Part shown: positions 1 to 9,466 of the stretch, one piece after another | Layout: every line of letters starts with the position of its first letter | How positions within the stretch are numbered: position 1 is the first letter of the stretch | From: Acidimicrobiaceae bacterium | GTDB taxonomy: Bacteria; Actinomycetota; Acidimicrobiia; Acidimicrobiales; RAAP-2 | DNA length: 40,047 bases | Direction of reading: 5' to 3' | Assembly: GCA_027306755.1 (NCBI GenBank) | Contig: DAHUZE010000074.1 | Coordinates: 1 to 40,047, forward strand | Notes under the pieces: generated by a model | What the model was told of the DNA's origin: nothing | Databases searched by the model: none | What the model saw: the letters and a program-made list of their open reading frames with translations, nothing else | Made by a program: the position numbers and the translations under genes

Positions 1-1302
1 GGTCGGGATCGAGTCCACGCTGGCCGGCGTGGCCAGCCGCTTGCTCTCCGACACCATCGCCGCCTGCGTGTAGTGGGCGATCATCATCCCCGAGTCCACG
101 CCCGGGTTGGCGGCCAGGAACGGCGGGAGCCCGTGGGACCGGGTGCGGTCGAGCATCCGGTCGGTCCGCCGCTCGGCCATGGAGCCTAAGTCCGCGGCGG
201 CAATGGCCAGGAAGTCCAGGACGTACCCCAGGGGCGCCCCGTGGAAGTTGCCGTTGGAGGTGACCTCGCCGGTGTCCAGGACGACGGGGTTGTCCACCGC
301 GGCCGCCAGCTCCCTGGCCGCCACGGTGCGGGCGTGGTCCAGCGTGTCCCGGACCGCCCCGGCCACCTGCGGGGCGCAGCGGCAGGAGTAGGCGTCCTGG
401 ACGCGCACGTCGCCTGTGCGGTGAGAGGCCACGATGGCCGAGCCGGCCATCATCCGGAACAGGTTGTCCGCGCTGACCGCCTGCCCGGGGTGCGGGCGCA
501 GCGGCGCGTGGAGGGCCGGGCGGAACGCCTGGTCGGTGCCGAGGAGAGCCTCCACGCTCATGGCCGCCGTCACGTCGGCCAGCCGGCACAGGGCGGCCAG
601 GTCCTCGCAGGCCATCAGCAGCATTCCCAGCATGCCGTCGGTGCCGTTGATCAGGGCCAGGCCCTCTTTGACCGACAGCTGGACCGGATCGATGCCCGCA
701 TCGGCCAGGGCCTCGGCCCCGCCCGTCTCCCGGCCGCCCACCACGGCCCGGCCCTCTCCCAGGAGGACGAGCGCGCAGTGGGCAAGGGGGGCCAGGTCCC
801 CGCTGCAGCCGAGGGACCCGTGCTCGGGGACGACGGGGGTGATGCCGGCGTTGAGCATGGCCGCCATGGCCTGGGCCAGCACCGGGCGGGCGCCGGTGTG
901 GCCGCTGGCCATCGTCTTGAGCCGCAGGAAGACGAGCGCCCGGACCACCTCCCGCTCCACGGCCTGGCCCATGCCCGCGGCATGGGAGCGGATGAGGCTG
1001 AGCTGGAGCTGCTGGCGCAGCTCGGGGGGGATGTGGCGCAGGGCCAGGGCGCCGAACCCGGTGGAGATCCCGTAGGCGGGCTCGGGGGCGCTTGCGAGCC
1101 GGTCGACGGCGGCCCGGCCCCTGGCCATGGCCTCGAGCGCGCCGGCGGTCAGGTGCACCGGCGCGTCGTGGCGGGCCACGGCCAGGACGTCCGCCGGCGT
1201 GGTGCCGGCCGGGCCCAGGGCGACGGGCCGCCCGGGGGCGACGGGGCCGGGGGCGGCCTGGGCGGCGGGGTCGGGGGCGCCCGCGCCGATGGGGGTGCTC
1301 AT
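1..1302 (-). CDS. hutH: Histidine ammonia-lyase HutH, 3' end beyond window
   Basis: First step of histidine utilisation: non-oxidative elimination of ammonia from L-histidine to give urocanate, in the cytoplasm. The 434 codons visible contain the family core: [10 protein letters not shown] near residue 60, the electrophile loop [14 protein letters not shown] near 162-175, the [12 protein letters not shown] segment, SADNLFRMM, and the late HKV/[11 protein letters not shown] region at the window edge. Roughly 80-100 C-terminal residues are missing because the gene runs off the left end. The ATG overlaps the hutU stop by ATGA, so the two are translationally coupled. The tripeptide that forms the MIO electrophile reads Cys-Ser-Gly (codons 799-807) instead of the usual Ala-Ser-Gly; the family signature tolerates Cys, so the enzyme is probably active. 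Identification is secure. Confidence 0.96.
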   Translation of the reverse strand, partial: MSTPIGAGAPDPAAQAAPGPVAPGRPVALGPAGTTPADVLAVARHDAPVHLTAGALEAMARGRAAVDRLASAPEPAYGISTGFGALALRHIPPELRQQLQLSLIRSHAAGMGQAVEREVVRALVFLRLKTMASGHTGARPVLAQAMAAMLNAGITPVVPEHGSLGCSGDLAPLAHCALVLLGEGRAVVGGRETGGAEALADAGIDPVQLSVKEGLALINGTDGMLGMLLMACEDLAALCRLADVTAAMSVEALLGTDQAFRPALHAPLRPHPGQAVSADNLFRMMAGSAIVASHRTGDVRVQDAYSCRCAPQVAGAVRDTLDHARTVAARELAAAVDNPVVLDTGEVTSNGNFHGAPLGYVLDFLAIAAADLGSMAERRTDRMLDRTRSHGLPPFLAANPGVDSGMMIAHYTQAAMVSESKRLATPASVDSIPT

Positions 1303-2978
1303 GCCTGCGCCTCCATGGGAAGCCGCACGTGCAGGCGGGCGGCCGTCGCCTCGGCCTCGGGGTAGCCGGCGTCCACGTGGCGGAGCACGCCCATCGCCGG
1401 GTCGTTGGCGAGGACCCGGGCCAGCTTCTCGGCGGCCAGCGGCGTCCCGTCGGCCACCGACACCTGCCCGGCGTGGATGGAGCGGCCGATCCCCGTCCCC
1501 CCGCCGTGGTGGATGGAGACCCAGCTGGCCCCGCTGGCCGTGCTGACCAGGGCGTTCAGCAGGGGCCAGTCGGCGATGGCGTCGGACCCGTCCCGCATGG
1601 CCTCGGTCTCCCGGTAGGGGGAGGCCACCGAGCCGCAGTCCAGATGGTCCCGGCCGATCACCACCGGCGCCGACAGCTCCCCCGAGGCCACCATCTCGTT
1701 GAACCGGAGCCCCGCCAGGTCGCGCTGCCCCAGCCCCAGCCAGCAGATGCGGGCGGGGAGGCCCTGGAAGCGGACCCGCTCGGCCGCCACCCGGATCCAC
1801 CGGGCGAGCCGGTCGTCGTCACCGAAGAGGTCCAGGATGGCGGTGTCGGTGGCGGCGATGTCGGCCGGGTCGCCCGACAGCGCGGCCCACCGGAACGGCC
1901 CCTTGCCCTCGCAGAAGAGCGGCCGGACGTAGGCGGGGACGAAGCCGGGGTAGTCGAAGGCCCGCTCGAACCCGCCCAGCTGGGCCTCGGCCCGCAGGCT
2001 GTTGCCGTAGTCGAACACCTCGGCGCCCTTGTCCATGAGTGCGACCAGGGCGGCACAGTGGGCGGCCATGGCCGCCCGGGCCCGCTGGAGGTAGTCCCCG
2101 GGGTCGTCGGCCCGCAGCCGGGCCGCCTCCTCGACCGACAGGCCCGGGGGCACGTAGCTGAGCGGGTCGTGAGCGGGCGTCTGGTCCGTGGCGATGTCGA
2201 TCACCACGTCGCGCCTGGCCAGCTCGGCCAGCACCTCGGCGCCGTTGGCCACGAGGCCGACGGACAGGGCCCGGCCCTCGCTCCGGGCCGTTTCGGCCAG
2301 CGACACCGCCTCGTCCAGGCTGTGAGCCAGGGTGTCCAGGTAACCGGTGCCCAGCCGGCGCTCCACGCGGGTGGGGTCCACGTCCACGCAGATGGCCACC
2401 CCGCCGTTGATGGTGACGGCCAGCGGCTGGGCCCCTCCCATGCCGCCCACCCCCGAGGTGACGGTCAGGGTGCCGCTGAGCGAACCGCCAAAGCGCTTCT
2501 CGGCGATGGCCGCGAAGGTCTCGTAGGTCCCCTGCAGGATGCCCTGCGTCCCGATGTAGATCCACGAGCCGGCCGTCATCTGGCCGTACATGGTCAGGCC
2601 GAGGGCCTCCAGGCGCCGGAACTCGTCCCACGTGGCCCAATCGGGCACCAGATTGGAATTGGCGATGAGCACCCTCGGCGCCCATTCGTGGGTGGTCAGC
2701 ACGCCCACCGGCCGGCCGGACTGGACGAGCAGCGTCTCGTCGTCCTCCAGCTCGGTCAGGGTGCGCTCGATGGCGTGGTACGACGGCCAGTCCCGGGCCG
2801 CCTTGCCCGTCCCGCCGTAGACGATCAGCTCCTCGGGGTGCTCGGCCACTTCGGGGTCCAGGTTGTTGCGCAGCATCCGCAGCGCTGCCTCCTGCGACCA
2901 GCCCTTGCACGTCCGCTCCGGCCCGCGGGGGGCTCGGATGGCCGATCGCCGCCCCTTCGTGTCTCCGTTGCCGCTCAC
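1299..2978 (-). CDS. hutU: Urocanate hydratase HutU
   Basis: Adds water to urocanate to give 4-imidazolone-5-propionate, using tightly bound NAD+. At 559 residues it has the normal family length. Landmarks include [11 protein letters not shown] (NAD-binding start), [35 protein letters not shown], the active-site region ARICWLGLG with Cys near residue 412, [13 protein letters not shown] and the HHGGGTGIG loop. The GTG start at 2978 overlaps the regulator stop as GTGA and has AGGAGG just upstream, which decides the start; longer readings through the regulator region are in the wrong frame. It sits between the regulator and hutH in one operon. HutI and a formiminoglutamate-processing enzyme are not in the window and may lie to the left. 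Confidence 0.97.
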   Translation of the reverse strand: MSGNGDTKGRRSAIRAPRGPERTCKGWSQEAALRMLRNNLDPEVAEHPEELIVYGGTGKAARDWPSYHAIERTLTELEDDETLLVQSGRPVGVLTTHEWAPRVLIANSNLVPDWATWDEFRRLEALGLTMYGQMTAGSWIYIGTQGILQGTYETFAAIAEKRFGGSLSGTLTVTSGVGGMGGAQPLAVTINGGVAICVDVDPTRVERRLGTGYLDTLAHSLDEAVSLAETARSEGRALSVGLVANGAEVLAELARRDVVIDIATDQTPAHDPLSYVPPGLSVEEAARLRADDPGDYLQRARAAMAAHCAALVALMDKGAEVFDYGNSLRAEAQLGGFERAFDYPGFVPAYVRPLFCEGKGPFRWAALSGDPADIAATDTAILDLFGDDDRLARWIRVAAERVRFQGLPARICWLGLGQRDLAGLRFNEMVASGELSAPVVIGRDHLDCGSVASPYRETEAMRDGSDAIADWPLLNALVSTASGASWVSIHHGGGTGIGRSIHAGQVSVADGTPLAAEKLARVLANDPAMGVLRHVDAGYPEAEATAARLHVRLPMEAQA

Positions 2979-3928
2979 CGGAACCTCCTCTGCTTGTGGG
3001 GCGGGTAGGCCTGGTGGGGCGGGTAGGCCTGGGGCGCCTGGTGGGCCGGCTGGGACGGCAGGGCCGGCTGGCGGTGGTGGAACAGGCGCTGTCCCTCGGC
3101 CATCGCCTCGAAGGCCTCCATCCGCTGCTGGGCCTGTTCGGGCTGCGCGTCGCAGATGGCCTGCACCAGAGCCATCGTCAGCACCATGGGGGCGGCGTGG
3201 GAGTCGTACACGAACGACGTGCCCACGGCCGCGGCCAGCAGGACCTCGGACACCTCGGCCTGCGGGGAGGCGGCGCTGTCGGTGACCGTCACCACCGAGA
3301 GCCCGAGGGACGCCGCCAGGCGCAGCGCGTCGGTCGTCTCGATCGGCCACCGCGGCAGGTCGAAGGCGACGAGAGCCGTGGCCCCTGCCGCACGCGCCTG
3401 CTCCAGGAGGTCGGCCACGCGGCTGCCCCCCTCGTCCACCACCCGCACGTCGGGGTGCACCTTGGCGGCAAAGTAGGCGAAGTACCGGGCCAGGGGGGCC
3501 GACGCCCGGAGGCCCAGGGCCACCAGCGGGCGGCTGCGGGCGAGCAGCCCTCCGGCGGCCACCACGTCGGCCGGGTCGCCCAGGCGGTCTTCGAGCAGGC
3601 CGAGGTTGCGGACCTCGGCCGCCACCGCTTCCTGGAAGGAGTTCCGGCAGGCCACGGGGTCGCGCCCTGCCGTCCCGGTCGTGCGGACCCGGCGCATGGC
3701 CCTGCGCAGCTCGGGATAGCCGCCGTAGCCCAGCGCCACCGCAAAGCGCACCACCGACGCCTGGCTCGCCGAAGCCAGCTCCCCCACCGCCGCGCTGGAC
3801 AGGCCGTCGGCCTCGTCGCCCTGCTCGATGAGGCAGCGGGCGATGCGGCGCTGCACCGGGGTCAGGGGGCGGCCCTCGAAGAGCGCCCGCAGGCTCTGCG
3901 TCTCGGGGCGGGCTGTGGGAGGCGCCAC
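2975..3928 (-). CDS. RpiR/MurR-type transcriptional regulator of the hut operon
   Basis: A 317-residue DNA-binding regulator with an N-terminal RpiR helix-turn-helix (about residues 15-90: [12 protein letters not shown], then [29 protein letters not shown]) and a SIS-type phosphosugar-like ligand domain (about 120-260). The C-terminus is a Pro/Gln/His-rich tail that also encodes the hutU ribosome-binding site. First gene of the hutR-hutU-hutH operon, so autoregulation and control of hut genes and perhaps the divergent formamidase is likely, by inference from context. The GTG start at 3928 has no Shine-Dalgarno; just upstream lies a GGGTGC/GGGGGC simple repeat whose translation would be an (Ala-Pro)n tail with no canonical start before the in-frame stop at 4031-4033. 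The exact start is therefore uncertain. Confidence 0.85.
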   Translation of the reverse strand: MAPPTARPETQSLRALFEGRPLTPVQRRIARCLIEQGDEADGLSSAAVGELASASQASVVRFAVALGYGGYPELRRAMRRVRTTGTAGRDPVACRNSFQEAVAAEVRNLGLLEDRLGDPADVVAAGGLLARSRPLVALGLRASAPLARYFAYFAAKVHPDVRVVDEGGSRVADLLEQARAAGATALVAFDLPRWPIETTDALRLAASLGLSVVTVTDSAASPQAEVSEVLLAAAVGTSFVYDSHAAPMVLTMALVQAICDAQPEQAQQRMEAFEAMAEGQRLFHHRQPALPSQPAHQAPQAYPPHQAYPPHKQRRFR

Positions 3929-4010
3929 TGCGGGTGCGGGTGCGGGGGCGGGGGCGGGTGCGGGGGCGGGGGCGGGGGCAGGTGCGGAGGCAGGTGCGGG
4001 GGTCGTGCCG
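3929..4010. repeat. GC-rich simple-sequence repeat in the hut divergent promoter region
   Basis: Imperfect array of 6-bp units (GGGTGC, GGGGGC and variants) running for about 75 bp between the regulator start and position 4010. It separates the hut regulator from the formamidase gene. Such tracts are prone to slippage. An ATG at 4022 on the minus strand lies one frame away from the regulator, so a length change that is not a multiple of three would alter what is joined to it. Confidence 0.7.
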
Positions 4011-4156
4011 ACCGGTCGACATAAAGCAAGTCAGCCCGTCAAGTGGTGCAATTCATTAGTCATCAGTCCGCCGGGGGCAGACTGGCACCGACACTGGCGC
4101 CGGCGCCGGAGAAGGCAGGAGTGCAGGAGTGCACGCAGGAGAGCGGGAGGGACGCC

Positions 4157-5203
4157 GTGGCCGAACCTGAGCTGGAGATCGTGGCCTACCGCCCCGGGCC
4201 CGAGGAGCTGGCGTGGACGTTCGGCGGCGTCAGCCCGGTCCGCTCCGTCGCCCCGGGAACCGTCCTCGAGCTGTGGACCGAGGACTGCTTCGCCGGGAAG
4301 GTCCGCTCGGAGGAGGACCTGGTGAGCGAGGTGTGCGAGTTCCCCTTCCTCAATCCGCAGACCGGTCCCTTCTTCGTGGAGGGGGCAGAGCCCGGCGACA
4401 CCGTGGCCGTCCACTTCGTCTCCATCGAGCCGGCCCGGGACTGGGCCGTCTCCACGACGGTCCCGCTGTTCGGCGCCCTGACCGCCACCCGTGCCACCGC
4501 CATGCTCCACGAGCCGCTGCCCGAGGTGGTGTGGCGCTGGCAGCTGGACCGGGCGGCTCGCACCTGCCGCTTCCAGGCCCGCCGCGGCTCCTGGGCCGTG
4601 GACCTCCCGATGGATCCCATGCACGGCACCGTGGGTTTGGCGCCGGCCAACCTGGAGGTCCGCAGCGCCCTGGTGCCCGACGCCTTCGGCGGCAACATGG
4701 ACACCCCGGAGCTCCGGGCGGGCGTCACCTGCTACCTGGGCGTCAACGTCCCCGGAGCCCTGCTCTCGCTGGGCGACGGGCACGCCCGCCAGGGTGAGGG
4801 CGAGACCTGCGGTGTTGCGGTCGAGTGCGCCATGGACACGGTGATCGTGGTGGACCTGGTCAAGGGGCGGCCCTGCCTGTGGCCCCGCATCGAGTCCGAC
4901 ACCCACCTCGTCTCCACCGGCTCCGCCCGCCCGCTGGAGGACGCCTTCCGGATCGCCCAGGCCGATCTCGTGGGCTGGGTCCACGACGAGTTCGGCTTGG
5001 ACGTCCTGGACGCCTACCAGCTCGTCAGCCAGGCGGTGGAATCGCCGCTGGCCAACGTGGTGGACACGAACTACACGTCCGTGGCCAAGATGGCCAAGCG
5101 CTGGCTCCCCGAGCGGGATGTCTTCGACGCCACCCACCGCAAGCTGCGCCAGGTGGCCGATCGGTACCGGGCGATCAGTCCGCAGGGCCCTTGGCGAGGG
5201 TGA
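4157..5203 (+). CDS. Acetamidase/formamidase (FmdA/AmdA family)
   Basis: Hydrolyses formamide (or another short amide) to the acid and ammonia. The 348-residue protein shows the family core: ELWTEDCFAGKV, the PFFVEGAEPGDTVAVHF strand, FGGNMDTPEL, the YLGVNVPGALLSLGDGHA segment and the GETCGVAVE turn. The GTG start at 4157 follows GGGAGG at suitable spacing; the frame stays open to 4043 but with no better start. Divergent from the hut operon, which makes formamide released by a HutG-type formiminoglutamase its probable substrate: this would recover formate and the last nitrogen of histidine. That role is inference from position; the family call is firm. Its 3' end overlaps the convergent protease gene by 29 bp. 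Confidence 0.9.
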   Translation: MAEPELEIVAYRPGPEELAWTFGGVSPVRSVAPGTVLELWTEDCFAGKVRSEEDLVSEVCEFPFLNPQTGPFFVEGAEPGDTVAVHFVSIEPARDWAVSTTVPLFGALTATRATAMLHEPLPEVVWRWQLDRAARTCRFQARRGSWAVDLPMDPMHGTVGLAPANLEVRSALVPDAFGGNMDTPELRAGVTCYLGVNVPGALLSLGDGHARQGEGETCGVAVECAMDTVIVVDLVKGRPCLWPRIESDTHLVSTGSARPLEDAFRIAQADLVGWVHDEFGLDVLDAYQLVSQAVESPLANVVDTNYTSVAKMAKRWLPERDVFDATHRKLRQVADRYRAISPQGPWRG

Positions 5204-6839
5204 TTGTCGCCGACTGCGTCGTGCCCGACGGGGTGGCCCAGGCCACCTTCACCGACTGTCCGGGGTGGAAGCCCATCACGATCTTGGTGACGTCGGTGAT
5301 CGAGGTGACCGTCTGGCCGCCGATGGCGGTGATGACGTCGCCCTGGGTGATCCCCGAGGCCTTGGCCGGCGTACCTGCGATCACCCCCACCACGAGGGCG
5401 CCGCCGCTGGCACCCGATGCCGGGGAGGACGGTGTCGTGGTCGAGGGTGCGGCTGTGGGTGTCTGGCCGATGGCGCCCTGCCCGGGTGTGGACCGTGTGC
5501 TGGACGCGGGCCCGACGTACACCCCGAGGAATGCCGTGCCCCCGATGTGGACGGAGGTGGAGGCCTTCTGCGCCTCGATCTGGTGGATGATCGCCATGGC
5601 CGGGCTGATCGGGATCGAGTAGCCCTGGCCTGTGACTGCCCCGCTGATGCTGTAGCCCTGGGCCGTGGAGGCCGCGGTGTCCATGCCGACGACCTTGCCT
5701 GTGGCGTCGACCAGCGGGCCACCGGAGTCCCCCGGCTGGATGTTGGCATTGCTCTGGATGAGCCCGGTCAGGTGCTCGGTGGTGGTGCCGAGGGAGCCCT
5801 GGTCACTGGCTGTGATGGCCTGGTTGAGGGCGGTGACGGAGCCTCCGGCCACGCTCGGCGTGCCGCCCACGCCCCCAGCGTTGCCGATCCCCACCACGGG
5901 CTGGCCCACCTTGACCGAGCTGGAGCTGCCGAGCGACACCGTCTGCAGCCCCGAGGCGTTGGTCAGCTGGATCAGCGCCACGTCGTTTGTCCGGCTGTAG
6001 CCGAGGACGCTGGCCGTGTACGTCTGGCCGTTCCCCAGGTCCGTCACGCTGATGCTGGTCGACCCCTCGATCACGTGGTTGTTGGTCAGCACCTTGCCTG
6101 TGGAGGTCAGCACCATGCCGGTTCCGGCCGCTTGCTGTGTCTGGTAGCCGAGGATCGTGTTGATGTCCACCAGGCCGGGGTCCACCTTCTTGGCGATTGT
6201 CGACGCGTTGGCCGGCGCGCCCGAGGCGGAGGACGTCTTGGATGTGGACGGTGTCACCGACGGGGCCTGCTGGCGGGGAACGAGCCGCGAGCTGGACGCG
6301 ACCGGGGTGCTCCCGCCGTTCCAGATGCCGTAGCCAACGCCGACGCCCGCCAGCACGGCGGCAGCGGCCACCACGCCGGCGGTCACGGCGGTGGCCCAGC
6401 GACGCGGCTGGCGGCTCGGCCGGGCACCTCCCGGAGGCGGGCCTCCCCAGCCTCCCGATTGGCCCCAGCCCCATCCGCCACCGGCGGCCCAGGGGCCACC
6501 GGCGCCCGCACCTGGGCCCGCTCCCGGTCCGCCAGGGCCGGCAGGGCCGCCGGGCCAGGCCTGGCCGGGATTGGGGGTGTGGCCGGGTGAGCCGGGTGAG
6601 GCGGGTGAGGCGGGGCGGCCGGGGTGGCCGGGTGTGCCGCTGGGGGCGGCACGGCCGTCTGCCGGGGTGGCGGGCGGCCAGCCGGGGGCTCCGTGGGGCC
6701 CGTGCGATGTCGCCTCCCGGGGCGCCCACTGGCCGGGCGCGCTGTGCGGCTCGTACCACCACGGCGCGCCGGTGGCGGGCTGGTCGGGTGCGGGCGAGCC
6801 CGGCTGGTCCTCACGCTCGTCTCGGTCCACGGTGATCAC
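5175..6839 (-). CDS. Membrane-anchored HtrA/DegP-like trypsin-family serine protease with PDZ domain
   Basis: Cell-envelope quality-control protease. Residues 1-145 are a Pro/Gly/Trp-rich, presumably cytoplasmic, low-complexity segment; one transmembrane helix follows at about 149-171 (ATAVTAGVVAAAAVLAGVG); after a Ser/Thr-rich stalk comes the protease domain with catalytic His255 (TNNHVIEG), Asp286 (NDVALIQL) and Ser372 (QPGDSGGPL), and a PDZ domain at about 455-550 (GGALVVGVIAGTPAKASGITQGDVITAIGG). The protease is thus expected outside the membrane. The start is GTG at 6839 with only a weak ribosome-binding site; a later start would shorten only the low-complexity region. Substrates cannot be deduced. 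It stands alone, convergent with the formamidase gene. Confidence 0.93.
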   Translation of the reverse strand: MITVDRDEREDQPGSPAPDQPATGAPWWYEPHSAPGQWAPREATSHGPHGAPGWPPATPADGRAAPSGTPGHPGRPASPASPGSPGHTPNPGQAWPGGPAGPGGPGAGPGAGAGGPWAAGGGWGWGQSGGWGGPPPGGARPSRQPRRWATAVTAGVVAAAAVLAGVGVGYGIWNGGSTPVASSSRLVPRQQAPSVTPSTSKTSSASGAPANASTIAKKVDPGLVDINTILGYQTQQAAGTGMVLTSTGKVLTNNHVIEGSTSISVTDLGNGQTYTASVLGYSRTNDVALIQLTNASGLQTVSLGSSSSVKVGQPVVGIGNAGGVGGTPSVAGGSVTALNQAITASDQGSLGTTTEHLTGLIQSNANIQPGDSGGPLVDATGKVVGMDTAASTAQGYSISGAVTGQGYSIPISPAMAIIHQIEAQKASTSVHIGGTAFLGVYVGPASSTRSTPGQGAIGQTPTAAPSTTTPSSPASGASGGALVVGVIAGTPAKASGITQGDVITAIGGQTVTSITDVTKIVMGFHPGQSVKVAWATPSGTTQSATITLAKGPAD

Positions 6840-7165
6840 CTCGTTCTGTTCGACAGGCTACGAACCTCGTTGTGATGACCAGTACAGCGGTGCTTTCTAA
6901 GAGATCGTGAAGGATCCGGTAGAAGTCGGCTAAAAGCGTGCGGCGCGGCCCGGCGAGGGCGGCCCAGCGAGGGCGGCCCAGCGAGGCGGGGCGAGACGTC
7001 AACCGCCCTCCGACTCCGAGCTCTAACGAGATCCAACGATTCCAAAGATCTCTAAACCGCACGCCCGGCGCACCACGACTGCGGGGTCGTCGTCGACGGC
7101 CCCGGCGTAGTCGGACAAGGACAGAGAATGGTGGCGGGAACTTGACCTTCCTGGCCTCGTCCCGC
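6840..7165. other. Gene-free stretch between htrA-like gene and Mo-hydroxylase operon
   Basis: No credible coding sequence. It carries the upstream region of the protease gene and the region downstream of the hydroxylase operon. At 6953-6990 a 14-bp unit (GCGAGGGCGGCCCA) is repeated two and a half times. The stretch 7021-7060 is notably AT-richer than its surroundings. No convincing promoter hexamers or terminator with a T-tract could be picked out. Confidence 0.6.
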
Positions 7166-9466
7166 TCAGACCTCCCGGTCGCTGAGCGCAATGTCCTCGG
7201 GACGCACGGGGGCGCGGGTGACGGGGAGGCCCGTGGCGTCACGGATCGCGGCCAGCACCGCCGGCCCCGATGAGATCGTCGGTGGCTCTCCGACCCCCTT
7301 GGCCCCGTAGGGCGCGCCGGGCTCGGGCTGCTCCACCAGCGTGGCCGACACCGCCGGCATGTCGAGCGTGGTCGGGATGAGGTAGTCGGTGAACGAGGGG
7401 TTCCGCACCCGTCCCTGGTCGAGGACGATCTCCTCCATCACCGCCAGCCCGATCCCCTGTGCGATGCCGCCTTCGATCTGCCCGGTGATCTGGGTGGGGT
7501 TGAGCGCGCGCCCCACGTCCTGGCCGGTCGTCACCTGCACGACCCGCACCAGGCCGAGCCCGGGATCGACGTCGACGACGGCACGGTGGGCGGCCACCAT
7601 GACGGCGAGGTGGGCGTCGCCCTGGCCCTCGGCGTCGAGCGCCTTGGTGGGCGGGTGGTGGTACTCCTGCTCCGCCTCGACGGGTCCCTCGGTGAGGAGC
7701 TCGGCCAGGCTCAGGCGCTCGCCGGTCTCGGCGCGCAAGGCCTCACCGGCGTCCCATTCGACCGATCCTCCGCCGCAGCCCCAGCGCCCGGCGGCGCGCG
7801 CCAGGAGCTGGCGCCGGAGGCGGGCGCAGGCCAGCTGGATGGCCCCGCCGCTCATCCAGGTCTGCCGGGACGCGCTCGACGAGCCCGCCGAGCCGATGCC
7901 GGTCGTCCCGGCGGGGGCCAGCGCGACGTCGGCCACGCCGAGCTCCTCGCGGACGATCTGCTGGGCGATGGTGACGAAACCCTGGCCGACCTCCGCGGTG
8001 GCGGCAAACACGGTTGCCGCCGGCTCGCCCCCCACCCCTGCCTCGAGGCGGACGCGGGCCGTCGCGTAATCGTCGAAGCCCTCCGAGTAGGCGACGTTCT
8101 TGAGGCTGACCGCCACGCCCACGCCCCGCCGCACGTCGTCGTGGTCAGCGGTGAGGCCGGCCCCGCCCGGACGGGCCAGCACGGGGTCGGAGGGGCTCAG
8201 GGGGGGTGGCAGCGGATGCGCCAGCGCCGCGGCGATGCACTCGCGCACCGGGACGGCGCCCGTGAGCACCTGCCCGGTGACCAGCCGGTCGAAGCGCTCG
8301 AGGGCGTTTCGCAGGCGCAGCTCGACGCGGTCGATGCCGAGCGCGTCGGCGAGCCTGTCCATCTGCGCCTCGTGCCCGTAGCAGACCTGCACCGCCCCGA
8401 ACCCTCGCATGGCACCGCAGGGCGGATTGTTCGTGCGCACCGCGTAGCCGTCGATCACGGCGTTGGGGACCTTGTAGGGGCCGGGCGCGAAGCACGCCGC
8501 GTTGGAGACGACCGCGTTGGACGACGACAGGTACGCTCCGCCGTCGAGCACGATGCGCGCCTCGACCTTCACGAGCCTGCCGTCGCGCGAGGCGTGGTGG
8601 CGGAACCACATCGTGGCGGGATGCCGGTGCACGTGGCCGAAGAACGACTCGTCCCGGGAATAGACCATCTTCACCGGCCGCCCGGTGCTGAGCGCGAGCA
8701 GGCACAGGTGGATCTGCAGGCTCACGTCCTCACGACCGCCGAAGGCGCCGCCCACGCCGGCCAGGTGCAGGCGCACGCGCTCGGCCGGCATGCCCAGGCT
8801 GGCGGCGATCTGGTCGCGGTCCACGTGCAGCCACTGCGTGGCGATGTAGAGGTCGACCCCGCCGTCCTCGGCGGGAACGGCCAGCCCGGACTCGGGGCCC
8901 ATGAAGGCCTGGTCCTGCATGCCCACCTCGTACCGGCCCTCGACCACCACGTCCCCGGACGCCCCCGGGTCCCCGTGGCGGATGGCGAGGTGCCGGAAGA
9001 GGTTGCCGTCGGGATGCAGCGGGGGGGCGTCCAGGGCGAGCTCGGCGTCCACCACCGGATCGACGGGCTCGTACACCACCTTGATCGCCTCCGCCGCGGC
9101 GCGGGCCGTCTCGGGGTGCTCCGCCGCGACGGCGGCGATCGGCTCGCCGTGGTACCGGACGACGTCGGACGCGAACACCGGCTGGTCGGGCACCTCCAGG
9201 CCGTAGGTCTGGCGGCCGGGGACGTCGGCGGCGGTGAGCACGGCGCGCACGCCGGGCATCGCGCGGGCGGCCGAGGCGTCCACGAGGAGGACGCGGGCCG
9301 AGACGTGGGGGCTCCGCAGCGTCTTCCCCCACAGCATCCCGTCCATCCACAGGTCCGAGGAGAAGGCGAACTCCCCACGCGTCTTGGGCACGCCGTCGGG
9401 CCGGGCGGCGTCGGTCCCGACGCCCGGGACACGGCGGGTGACCGCGGGCGCGCTAGCCGGCGGCAC
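7166..9466 (-). CDS. Xanthine dehydrogenase-family molybdopterin-binding (large) subunit
   Basis: Catalytic molybdenum-cofactor subunit of a three-protein N-heterocycle hydroxylase, about 766 residues. Family motifs are GEPIAAVAAEHPETARAA, the GGAFGGRED loop with the conserved Glu, GAMRGFGAVQ, the EVGQGFVTI Q-loop and GAKGVGEPPT with the catalytic Glu near the C-terminus. Aligned by eye to bovine xanthine oxidase, the position of substrate-orienting Arg880 is Asn (VVSNAACFA, 32 residues before the RGFG Arg), so the natural substrate may not be xanthine. The GTG start at 9466 overlaps the 2Fe-2S subunit by 14 bp; longer readings run through that gene in the wrong frame. Last gene of the adenine deaminase-FAD-FeS-Mo operon. 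Confidence 0.92.
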   Translation of the reverse strand: MPPASAPAVTRRVPGVGTDAARPDGVPKTRGEFAFSSDLWMDGMLWGKTLRSPHVSARVLLVDASAARAMPGVRAVLTAADVPGRQTYGLEVPDQPVFASDVVRYHGEPIAAVAAEHPETARAAAEAIKVVYEPVDPVVDAELALDAPPLHPDGNLFRHLAIRHGDPGASGDVVVEGRYEVGMQDQAFMGPESGLAVPAEDGGVDLYIATQWLHVDRDQIAASLGMPAERVRLHLAGVGGAFGGREDVSLQIHLCLLALSTGRPVKMVYSRDESFFGHVHRHPATMWFRHHASRDGRLVKVEARIVLDGGAYLSSSNAVVSNAACFAPGPYKVPNAVIDGYAVRTNNPPCGAMRGFGAVQVCYGHEAQMDRLADALGIDRVELRLRNALERFDRLVTGQVLTGAVPVRECIAAALAHPLPPPLSPSDPVLARPGGAGLTADHDDVRRGVGVAVSLKNVAYSEGFDDYATARVRLEAGVGGEPAATVFAATAEVGQGFVTIAQQIVREELGVADVALAPAGTTGIGSAGSSSASRQTWMSGGAIQLACARLRRQLLARAAGRWGCGGGSVEWDAGEALRAETGERLSLAELLTEGPVEAEQEYHHPPTKALDAEGQGDAHLAVMVAAHRAVVDVDPGLGLVRVVQVTTGQDVGRALNPTQITGQIEGGIAQGIGLAVMEEIVLDQGRVRNPSFTDYLIPTTLDMPAVSATLVEQPEPGAPYGAKGVGEPPTISSGPAVLAAIRDATGLPVTRAPVRPEDIALSDREV

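Noticed and set aside
1299..4022. Single 907-codon protein joining the region upstream of the regulator to HutU
   Set aside because: Its first 350 residues read the RpiR gene in the wrong frame; HutU has its own GTG with AGGAGG at 2978.
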